The notes beneath the pieces are model-generated. The model saw only the letters and a program-made list of their open reading frames with translations, was not told the origin of the DNA and made no database searches. A DNA stretch of 64,000 bases from Delphinus delphis (Eukaryota > Chordata > Mammalia > Artiodactyla > Delphinidae), in NCBI RefSeq assembly GCF_949987515.2, contig NC_082692.2, forward strand, positions 45,538,418 through 45,602,417. The letters run 5' to 3'. How positions within the stretch are numbered: the stretch's first letter is position 1; each line of letters starts with the position of its first letter. Shown piece by piece: positions 55,641 to 64,000 of the stretch. Both the position numbers and the translations under genes were made by a program.

Positions 55641-57439
55641 TCTCACTGTATGCATTTGTATATTATGTTCAGTGAAAATAGCCAAAATACAAGGTTGATA
55701 CGTAGAATGATCAAACTTTTGTGAAATGGCATTTATCAGGATAGGATTGCCCATTTTGCAGGCAAAGATAGAGCTTGAAATCTTGTATTACTCATACACA
55801 TAGAGGCTGATGCAGGGCAGGGAGCCCTCTTTCATCTTGAAGACATATTCAGTGGCGTCTGTGGTCTCCAAGGTCATCATGGCTAAGAATGGAGAAGTGA
55901 AGGAGCTGCACCAGCTCTTAGTTGGCTTGACCAGAAGGTGAGACATGTTCTTTGTCATCACATCCATCATCCAGAACTAGACCCACAACCTACACATACG
56001 TGCAAGAGATCCTAAGAAATTACTCTGCCACAGATGTACTATTTTTAGAAAATGAAATATCCTTTGTAAAGGATGCTATTAACATCAAAATATTAATTGC
56101 AGCATTCTAAGTGTTTGATTATGGTTAATTTCAATTCTCTTCTTTGTGTTTTTTCTACCCTTTCCCAAATACTCCATAATATGTACTATTTTCATAAAAT
56201 AAGTTTTAAAGTACTAAAAGTAAAAAGTAGCCATTGACCCCATGTCATATTACTTTAGCTTTTTATTATTTTTAGAAACTATTAATCTACCTTTTAAAAA
56301 ACTACTTTGACCCTCAGTCAAACATAACTGTATTCTGTGAGCATTCACTTTGTGCCTAGGTAAAACATAAAATGTAAGGTCATAGGTACTTAATTAGATT
56401 TTAAGATTGAACAACTTAAACATAGTTAAATGTGTTCTGTCAACTTTGTAGCATTATATTTGTAAGTTTATGCTAAAACCATAAAAATAGGAATTAAGAG
56501 ATGATAAACTTTATGTGGCAGGAAAGAGGATGTGCTGGGAGAAAGTGGAAGAATATGCTGAGATATAATTTCAAGGGAAAATCATTGGCAAATATCCGAA
56601 TATCAAACACTTGTATCTCTGATATAAGCAGCTGTACCAACTGTGGGGTATGAATATTGTCAAACCAGTTTTGTTTTTCAAATTAATTGCTCTAGCATAT
56701 ATCTCTCAGATTATGTCAAAACATCCAGATCTCTCATGAAGCCCTCTTTGGACTTGAATTATCCAAAGAACTCAGAGCTGTTCAGTCAAAAAGCATCAAT
56801 CATGTTGCCCCTGGTACTTCATCAAATACCAGCTGAAGAGGAAATTGGAGGGTTTGTTTCACTGTTTTTGCCTCTGCCAAAGCTTCGTTGCAGCATTGCT
56901 GAAAACTCTCCCTGAAAAGTCAGGTTCCTGAGGTTACAGCTTTTTCATCAAAAGGGACCTGCACAGCCATTGTTTCTAAGTCATGCCAACTATAATAAGG
57001 TACTTCAAAAAAAGAGGCAATTTCCTACACTTCCTTAAGCCTTTGCCATTTGATGTGTGGCTTTGCAGTTCCTCCCAGCAAGAAATGAGTTTATTTTCCT
57101 ACCCCTTGATCTGGGATGGTCTTGTCTCTTGATTTAACCAACAGAAGATGGCGGAAGTGATACTACAGCAGTTCGAAACCTAAGCCTCTGAGGACCTTGC
57201 AGCCTTCTTCTCATTCTCTTAGGATCCTGCTGCTGCCATTTGAACAAACCCAGGGCAGCCAGCTGAATGAAGAGCAGGATGGCACCCCCATCACCAAACT
57301 TGATAGTGAGTTGAGGTCTCCAGGATGAGTTAGTCCCTAGCCAACCCATCAGAGAAGCCCAAGGTAAGATCACCACGCCTGGCCCAGATCAGCAGAACCA
57401 CATGACTAACCACAGACTCATAAGCAGTAACAAGTGATT
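55641..57439. other. No recognised gene
   Basis: Unassigned. A minus-strand 60-codon frame at 55970-55788 (MTKNMSHLLVKPTKSW, FKMKEGSLPCISLYVYE) lies in a less AT-rich patch and might be part of a decayed retrocopy, but no parent gene is recognised. Confidence 0.45.
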
Positions 57440-57469
57440 GCTGTCTTTTGTGTGTTCGTTTGAAATTTT

Positions 57470-57650
57470 ATTCTTATTTATGTTATGTAATCAATGTCTG
57501 TCTCCCAACCCCCTCCCCATTAGGTTGTAAACTCCATGAGCATGCAGCCATGTCTGGACCATTCAACACCGAGTCCCCAGCACCCAGCACAATGTCTGGC
57601 ACTTAGCACACTCTCAATAAATACAGGGTGGATGAGACTGTTCAAATAGC
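57470..57650 (+). mobile_element. LINE-2 3' end
   Basis: CTGTCTCCCAACCCCC, TTAGGTTGTAAACTCCATGAGC, CCCCAGCACCCAGCACAATGTCTGGCACTTAG, CTCTCAATAAATACAGGGTGGATGA: the LINE-2 terminus in order and well preserved. Confidence 0.85.
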
Positions 57651-57729
57651 CGGGATGATGGTGGCTTAATCAGTAGCAGAAAAACTGAGGAAAGGAGACT
57701 AACATCACACGAAATGGACAGAACAGGTT

Positions 57730-57880
57730 TGAGACAAGAATCAGAATCAGTTCCGATTTTACGGCCTTCTGACTACACTACCAGCTATATAGTCTGGGCA
57801 GGTCAACGACCTTTATCCACCACACCCTCAGTTTTCCCCTCTGTAAAATGAGAATAATACCCCTGCAGCTGGGGACAACG
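57730..57880 (+). mobile_element. MIR SINE fragment
   Basis: TATATAGTCTGGGCAGGTCAACGACC, CCCTCAGTTTTCCCCTCTGTAAAATGAGAATAATACC: the core-to-3' part of MIR. Confidence 0.75.
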
Positions 57881-58608
57881 AATATCCTCCAAGGCAGAAA
57901 CAATAATAAGTCTAGAGGAGGGTCATAGTGGCCCAAATGAGGGCCAGCCATCCACTGAGAAAAGCTGGAAGACCAAATGATTGCTGCCTTAAGCCTCTAA
58001 GCTTTGGCAGGGTTTGTTATACAGAAAGCTCATCCCCACAGATAGCTGTAGACGGCTGCTCTGGAGCTCAGGACCCCAGTCCAGATTAACACACTTTCCT
58101 TCATGTTGAGTTTTTCTGGTTCCATTTCCTGTCAGTGGAAATAATTTATCAAAGAAGTTTTGCTAATATAGAACTACAAAGGGAAGAAGTGAAGGTCTGA
58201 TCCTCTCCATCCCAGCAGGCTTTCTCGCTATGAAAATTTATGACCTCCTCAACAACCCTTGTGGCTGCAGCCAACAAGTGTCACACAAAAGGACCCAAGG
58301 AAAGTTCTGGAAGTGATGGGTATGTTTAATACCTTGATTGTAGTGAGGGTATCATAGATGTGTATATATGTCTAAACTCATAAAAATGTATACATTAAAT
58401 ATTTGTATATTAATTAAATCTCAATAAAGATTTTAAAAATGAGTCATCATAACCTTCCCTGAGGGAAATAAAAACCACAAAAGTTACATTCAGCTGGATA
58501 TGTTTCAGAGTAACTTTCTGTATATACTTGGATTTAGAAGTTACAGATATCTTCTCTAGTAAACTGTTAAACCCAAATTGTTCTACCCAAAGTGAGAGAG
58601 AATGGGGG
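57881..58608. other. No recognised feature
   Basis: Unassigned flank of the LTR. The GGGG at 58605-58608 is the left copy of its duplication. Confidence 0.5.
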
Positions 58609-58667
58609 TGAGACAGGCTGGGACCTGGGCCCCTTTGCTGCAGTGCTTGCACCTGGACAAATGTCTC

Positions 58668-58767
58668 CAAAGAAACTGTAGGGACTAAAAATAGCTGCAT
58701 GCATGAGCAACAAGATACAAAGAAAGTATAGGGACTAAAAAGGACTGCGTGCATGCGCAGTTGGGCA
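58668..58767 (+). repeat. 50-bp tandem duplication in LTR U3
   Basis: CAAAGAAA...TAGGGACTAAAAA...GCATGCATG starts at 58668 and recurs at 58718 (second copy GCGTGCATGCGCAG). Duplicated U3 units are the usual place for retroviral enhancers. The copies are imperfect. Confidence 0.8.
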
Positions 58768-58944
58768 AAAACTGGACAAAAGATACAAAAAGACCAAAAA
58801 AACCCAACTGCCTCTTCTGAGGTGCTTGGAGCAAAAGCAGGGTACTGCACATGCTCCCTGCACTCAACACCACCTAAGGGGTGGGAAGACCACCTAAGCC
58901 ACCCCTCTGGCCTGACCCCTAGACACACCCCTACCTTCACCCCA

Positions 58945-58950
58945 TATAAG
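58945..58950 (+). promoter_or_regulatory. LTR TATA box
   Basis: TATAAG in CCCATATAAGGAAC, 85 bases upstream of the poly(A) signal, the usual LTR spacing. Transcription would run rightward. Confidence 0.6.
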
Positions 58951-59029
58951 GAACAAGCTTGTCCCCTCGGGAAGCGAGCAAGGGAAATTGTTATTTGTTT
59001 TCACCCCCTCCTGCAGCCACAGGGGTCCC

Positions 59030-59035
59030 AATAAA
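59030..59035 (+). promoter_or_regulatory. LTR poly(A) signal
   Basis: AATAAA followed by GCCTTGCCTG, as in gammaretroviral R regions. Confidence 0.75.
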
Positions 59036-59115
59036 GCCTTGCCTGAATTTCTTGTCTGGCCTCTAGTCAATTTCTATTGATTAAGGAGGGCAAGTACCCT
59101 GGTGGGTATCAGGGG

Positions 59116-59754
59116 TATCCTGGTAGGTCGCTGGGAGTACAGTGACTTCAGTTCCTGGGTTTATCCTGCCTTAGTCTGACTTAGCCACATCACTCACCCT
59201 CACTGAGCCTCAGACCTCTTACCTGTAAATGGAGAAGGAAATATGACTGGCTTCACCAGGGGACTCAATCAGTAGCCAGCACTGATGTCGTGTGTCTGTA
59301 ACCTCTCTGCCTGCAGTCTGCTGTCACCATATTAGAATCCACCAGGACTGCGATCTTTGTCATGCACCAGAGAGGGAGGACAGGGACCTGTATGCTCTCT
59401 GCGTGTCCCTCACTGTGCAGTAGGGAGAACTGGATGTAATGATGTGAGTACACTGTGTGCACACAACTCCTCCCAAGTAGTAGGATTCCAGAAATGCTTG
59501 AGATGACTATGATGAGGAAGAGAGCAAAGACAGATATTTGTAAGAATTTGGGAATCGCTAAAAGTAAAACCCAGATAGCAAAGGACCAAAGTACTTGAAC
59601 TTACACAAAGTGTATGGTGCAAAAATCTTACAACATAGAGGCAGAATAAATGTTCTTAGAAATCAGTCTCTTCAATTTGCTGTGTTGCTCTAGAGAGCAG
59701 AGGCTCATCTCTGCTGGGAACATGGTGTCCTGTGGGCCTTGGTAAATACACATG
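59116..59754. other. No recognised gene
   Basis: Moderately GC-balanced, unassigned; 59180-59240 (TAGTCTGACTTAGCC, CTGAGCCTCAGACC, TTACCTGTAAATGG) may be a MIR core fragment. Confidence 0.45.
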
Positions 59755-60075
59755 GTGTGGTGGTGAAGAGCACTGCACAGAGCAGCCTGCCCAGCTTTTA
59801 CTCTGATGTTATCACTTTGTAGCTATAAGACAAACCAGGAACTGCCCTACTAGTGCTTAAGTGAGGCCTCTGGAGCCAGCTGATCTGTGGTTTACAAAGT
59901 ATGTGATTTCAAGCAAATTGTATAGTCTTCTGGGCCACATCTGTGAAATGGAAATACTAATAGTGCTTACTTCATAGTGCTGTGGTGAGAACTGAATTTA
60001 TATATATATATATAATATAGTGTTCAAAATAGTCTCTGGGGTATAAATTCTCAATAAGTGTTGACTATTAATACC
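59755..60075 (+). mobile_element. MIR SINE, possibly two overlapping copies
   Basis: 59755-59850 has a MIR-like start (GGTGAAGAGCACTG); 59868-60075 has CTGGAGCCAGCTGATC, TGATTTCAAGCAAATTG, ATCTGTGAAATGG, TGTGGTGAGAACTGAATT and TCTCAATAAGTGTTG. A (TA)n run of about 8 units lies at 60000-60013. Confidence 0.7.
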
Positions 60076-60609
60076 ATTGTACATCCCTATATAAATTACT
60101 TAATCTCTTTCTTCATCTCTAAAATGAGGATTATAATAATTTACATTTATACATAGAGTTGTTCCAGGATGTAAAGAAATGAATGTGTATAAAACAATTA
60201 TAACAGTGACTGAAAAAATAAGAATTCCATAAATATTAGTAATTATTACTATTTTAGTTTGTAAATTTATAATTAAACTATCAGTGATTCTTAGAAGTGT
60301 TTAAAGGGGACACTATAATTTATTTTATGCATTTTATTCTTAACTCTTTTAAAAATCCATCCCACTAAAAGTTCCTTTTGTTTCATATTGGCTGTTTTAT
60401 TAATTTTTTTTTTAATTTCAAAAGTTACCAATTATCCTATTGCCTTCAAATTACTTATACAGGGACACATGAACCTAAGCCATATTTGGATATAAAAGGA
60501 TTACAGAAAGTCATTTCTGCTTTTATTTCAATAGCATCTAAGCTAAACATCAGCTCAATTTTTTCTAGGTAATAAATGATCACAAGGGTATTTTTTTCAT
60601 TTCAGGATA
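60076..60609. other. No recognised feature
   Basis: AT-rich; 60080-60200 (ATTACTTAATCTCTTTCTTCATCTCTAAAATGAGG) is a further MIR-like scrap. Confidence 0.45.
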
Positions 60610-60800
60610 CTTTATAGCTTCTAAAGTACTTTCACCTGCATTATCTCATTTTAGAAATACCATTTTTCACAATTTCAATAAAGAGAAAACTAAGTCATAG
60701 AAATGAAATAATTTACCTAATACATTGAGTAAATATCAGATTCAGGATTTGATCCATGGTCTTTAGACCCCAGGCTCCATGTTCTTTTCACAGTATAATA
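60610..60800 (-). mobile_element. MIR SINE fragment
   Basis: CATTATCTCATTTTAG, GAGAAAACTAAGTCATAG, AATTTACCTAATAC, ATTCAGGATTTGATCC and CCCAGGCTCCATG follow reverse-complement MIR. Confidence 0.7.
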
Positions 60801-61499
60801 TTTCCCTTCAAAATCCACAAAATTAACATTTTGAAAGAACGTTGATATTTCAAGTTCTACATTCACTGGCAATTTAACAACCTAAAAATGTCATTAAAAG
60901 TAATATGAGAAATTATACTTGTAATAAGTAGAGCAAACTAATAAATCCAACTTAAATCTAGTGTAGTGTGCTAGTAGTTAATGAATAAGTTTTGACTAGT
61001 ATCACATCAATTTAAATTGTATTTATACATAAAAGAGATGACACTTTTTTCTTTGCTGACTACTTTCTTTCCTATTTTCTCATCAGATGAGTTGGAAGTG
61101 ATTTGCATAATTATATGTTTATATCGCCAGGATGGTAAGGCATACTTTCTTAATTTTACTAAGTACCAAAGGCTGGAAGTAAAAATCTACTTATCCATCC
61201 ATCTATCCATCCATCCATGTGTGTGATTTAATATGAAATTTCCAATGGGCCATATATGAATGTGGCACAGACTTGGATCTAGAGAATATTACATCTTTTT
61301 GTGAATTTGCCTAGTTAGAAGTTAAGTCTTGAGTTTAAAATATTTGGGTTCCCAGGTATAGTTAGGAATAGTTAGCACAATATAGTGGAAAGAGACTTTA
61401 GCATCAGGCAATTTTTTTGTGAAGTGTGTATTTATACTATGTCAGAAATATCTCCCATAAGCTCTGATTGTATTTCTTTACTGGTGAAAAAATACACAG
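60801..61499. other. No recognised gene; ATCC microsatellite inside
   Basis: Unassigned, apart from a short (ATCC)n run at 61193-61217 (TATCCATCCATCTATCC). Confidence 0.5.
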
Positions 61500-61690
61500 T
61501 TCTGGATAGCACCAGACAAACTTAAATATAAACCCTAGGTCTGCACGCAAGCGGATGGTCTTGGACAAGTCACTTAAATTTATTAGCCACATTTTGCCCA
61601 TGTGTAAAGTGAGAGAATTAGTTCATACACTCCAGATTTGCAGATAAGTGTAGGCAGGGTATGTGTGTAGAATCTGTTATATAATTTAGG
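61500..61690 (+). mobile_element. MIR SINE fragment
   Basis: CTTGGACAAGTCACTTAAATTTATTAG and CCCATGTGTAAAGTGAGAGAATTAG match the MIR core. The 3' part is decayed. Confidence 0.55.
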
Positions 61691-61854
61691 CACTTTATAT
61701 ATGTTGTCATCATGATCAGTCAACACAATCATGATTATCATCTGTTAAGACTAGATCTCTCTCTTCCATTGTCATGGAAGAAAGAATTGAATTGCATTTT
61801 CATTTTCATTTAAAGAATGTTTCAAGTTTCATAAGAAAGATTTTCTTATAAGTA

Positions 61855-62075
61855 TACTAACCAATAATTTTGAGTACTTACTATGTGTCAGGCATAATGT
61901 CAAGAGCTCCACGCTTACTATGCCATTTAGGAGTAATGTTGCTGCGAAGTTAAATAGTAGCTAGTGCAATCTTTATCATTTTTTCTAATGTAATAATACT
62001 CAGGCTAATTTGTTGAAAGTTTTAAACCTAGTAAAAGATAGATCCAGTACTCGGATTCAAGGTTAATTGACTCTT
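61855..62075 (-). mobile_element. MIR SINE
   Basis: TGAGTACTTACTATGTGTCAGGCATAATG is the reverse complement of the MIR end. Later words (AAACCTAGTAAAAGATAGATCC, TCGGATTCAAGG) follow in order. Confidence 0.7.
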
Positions 62076-63004
62076 TTATTATTTTCTGACTGTACTTTAT
62101 ATTTAAGTATCTATGAGGTGGTATCTATATGAAATAAAAATGCAGAAAAAATTAAAATATTTAATAAAGACTTGAAATAATTTGTTGATAATTTTATACA
62201 ATATAAGAAACAAAAATGAAAAGAGTTCAAAATTCATGTTTACTAGGAATGAAGTATGGATTTATAGGAATAATGGTTACCCACAGAAAAAAGAAGAATG
62301 CCATCCTAATATTTGTGAAACAAAAGAAAGAAATATTGGGCTGTAGTCCCATAAGGGCCATAGACTTTAGGAATGAGTATCTCAAGAGAAGGAAGTCATG
62401 ACCTAAAGGCAAGTGTGAGAAGGACTGTGACCAAAGTGTCATACAAATTTCACAAAAAAAAGAAATCCCTCAAATCTAACTATATAATTCTGAATAATCT
62501 CAGTGGGAAAGAAAAAATGGAAAATGGAAAGTGTCCAAAGAAATGACATTTTTGAACAATTAGCATCATGAAGAACTCAGATTGTAAAAAAGACAACAAG
62601 ATATACATTTGAAATGAACATCAAATAACAAAGACATTGATAAAAAACAAATGGTCTGACAATATACTGAAAATTTCAGTGATACAAAACCTTAAATTTT
62701 ATAGAATTATGTGTTTAGGAACTAAAGATAATTACTAAAGAGTAGGAACTAAAGATAATTACGAAATAGTCTTTAGTTTGCTCTTGGTTCCTTTAAGAAC
62801 CTTCCAGCTGGAAAATGAAGGAAATAAAAGCCTTTCATGAGTATACTCTGTGGGGTTTGGTGACTCCTTTTCAAATATCAAATACTGGAGAAATCTTTGC
62901 CCAACACTTTAAAAATGTAAGATATCATTATTATCTCATGGGCTGCAAATGTTCTCATGTCATGCTAAGAGATGACAAAGATGGAAATTTTTTATACTAT
63001 CAGT
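62076..63004. other. No recognised gene
   Basis: Unassigned. AGGAACTAAAGATAATTAC is perfectly repeated at 62717-62735 and 62744-62762, a 27-base period. Confidence 0.5.
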
Positions 63005-63185
63005 TTGCAATTCAGTAATTGTGCTACCTCAGATAAGTTATTTAACTTTTTTGTACCTTTGTTTTCTCACCTTTAAAATGAGGATCAAAATAATCCTTAG
63101 CTCACAGATTCATTGTGAGATTTAAGTAGGTTAACATATTTAAAGCATGAGGATCAAATGGTACATAGTAGCATTTACTACTTCC
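63005..63185 (+). mobile_element. MIR SINE
   Basis: GCTACCTCAGATAAGTTATTTAAC, CTCACCTTTAAAATGAGGATC, TCATTGTGAGATTTAAGTAGG and GGTACATAGTAGC are in MIR order. Confidence 0.75.
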
Positions 63186-63514
63186 TATTACCCTACTCCT
63201 TGGTGTGCTGATGAACAATTCCTAAGCAGGTGCATGGGAAGGAGCCTGGGCTTGAAGTGTTGACCAGTGTCTATGGTGTAAATACTCCCATCATGACTGA
63301 TCTCATCTCGCCCAAGTCGTTGAATGAGAGTTGGGAAGAGATGCATCCCACTACAGAGTGTTTCCATGATGCAGATACCAATAACCTCAGGAGAAGAGAT
63401 GACAGTAAAATGCAGTAAAATAATTAGAAATAATGAGTTTTGAGTATTTGTTATTTTGTTTTTAGGAAAAAAGAAGAAAAAAAGGATTACTTGACTAAGG
63501 AATTACAAAAATAT
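63186..63514. other. No recognised gene
   Basis: Unassigned. The 62-codon frame at 63230-63418 shows no known motif. Confidence 0.5.
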
Positions 63515-63985
63515 ACAGATCTTCCTTGACTTACTGTGGGGTTATGTCCCGATAAACCCATCAAAAGTTGAAAATATTGTAGATTGAAAATACATTGAAT
63601 TCACCTAACCTACTAAATGAACATCATAGCTTAGCCCAGTTTACCTTAAATGTGCTCAGAACACTTATAGTAACCTACGGTTGAGCAAAATCACCTAACA
63701 CAAAGGCCATATTATAATAATATATTGAATAGCTCCTGGAATTGATTGAGTGCTGTACTGAAAGTGACAAATAGCATGGTTATAAGTGGACCTGTTGTTT
63801 GCACTCATGATCACATGGCTGACGTGGTCCCCTGACCCTGACGCTCCCAGCATCCTGAGAATATCATATGGTATATCACCAGCCTAGGGAAAGGTCAGGT
63901 TCAAAATCCGAAGTAGAGTTTCTACTGACTGCGAACTGCTTTTGAACCTTCGTGAAGTTGGAAAATCATACGTAATTCTTTGTTG
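63515..63985 (+). mobile_element. Tigger-like (TcMar) nonautonomous DNA transposon
   Basis: TTGACTTACTGTGGGGTTATGTCCCGATAAACCCATC, CATCATAGCTTAGCCCAG, AATGTGCTCAGAACACTTATAG, GAGCAAAATCACCTAACACAAAGG, TACTGAAAGTGACAAATAG, AAGTAGAGTTTCTACTGACTGCG: the whole length of a common mammalian Tigger-class element whose ends read 'tcgacttacgatgggg'. No transposase frame. Confidence 0.75.
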
Positions 63986-64000
63986 TGTGCAAAGCTCACC

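Larger units (their letters stand above)
58609..59111 (+). mobile_element. Solo LTR of an ERV1-type endogenous retrovirus
   Basis: Begins TGAGACAGGCTGG and ends GGTGGGTATCA (TG...CA). The flanking GGGG at 58605-58608 and 59112-59115 makes a 4-base target duplication, as gammaretrovirus-like ERVs produce. TATAAG at 58945-58950 and AATAAA at 59030-59035 give the U3/R/U5 layout; after the poly(A) signal comes CTTGTCTGGCCTCTAGTC, typical of R-U5 in this class. No viral gene is present, so the provirus was lost by recombination between its LTRs or never kept. The frame on the minus strand here is incidental. Confidence 0.88.

Noticed and set aside
58410..58940. 176-codon minus-strand frame
   Set aside because: The largest non-L1 frame, but it covers the solo LTR antisense and its AT-rich flank. 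No domain or motif is visible, and antisense LTR frames are common.

Overview
The window is mammalian nuclear DNA with no host protein-coding gene, exon, tRNA or rRNA that I can support. It is an AT-rich intergenic (or deep intronic) stretch built almost entirely from transposable elements of different ages. The best lineage clue is a tRNA-derived SINE at 54738-54952 that matches my memory of the cetacean/hippo/ruminant CHR family in its cetacean form. The L1 3' ends (24633, 25970, 27820, 45212) and the nearly intact L1 at 12721 also fit a cetacean such as a dolphin or whale. That assignment rests on recall, not on a database search.

Layout. 1-3114: minus-strand L1 (L1-C) in which the 5'UTR is joined directly to the middle of ORF2. 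3115-6170: old LINE-2 pieces and unassigned DNA. 6171-21168: the core of the window, a nested pair. An older full-length L1 (L1-A, 6171-12720 plus 20753-21168) was split by a younger full-length L1 (L1-B, 12721-20743). L1-B has a CpG-rich 5'UTR, ORF1 and ORF2 with few lesions, two poly(A) tracts, and about 420 bases of foreign sequence between them. A 12-base target-site duplication flanks the whole insertion, so the extra segment is best read as an L1 3' transduction. 21169-44740: mostly unassigned AT-rich DNA with scattered L1 3' ends, MIR, LINE-2, hAT-type elements, microsatellites and one LTR-like block. 44745-51775: a second nest, where an ancient minus-strand L1/HAL1-like element was hit by a 5'-inverted (twin-primed) L1 and by a plus-strand L1MB-like element that itself received a younger L1 3' end. 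51776-64000: sparse DNA with the CHR-type SINE, an AT-rich hairpin, LINE-2/MIR remnants, a solo LTR (58609-59111) and a Tigger-like DNA transposon at the end.

How the parts relate. The only genes are L1 ORF1 (RNA-binding chaperone) and ORF2 (endonuclease plus reverse transcriptase), all broken by stops or frameshifts. Their machinery made most of what is seen here: truncated L1 copies with target-site duplications, the inverted copies, the transduced segment and the SINE. No new biological system is evident. The most informative items are the transduction, the duplicated 273-base unit in the L1-B 5'UTR, the different 5'UTRs of L1-A and L1-B, and the two inverted L1 copies. Family names come from recognition of consensus-like sequence; repeat boundaries are usually good to tens of bases and exact only where a duplication is quoted.
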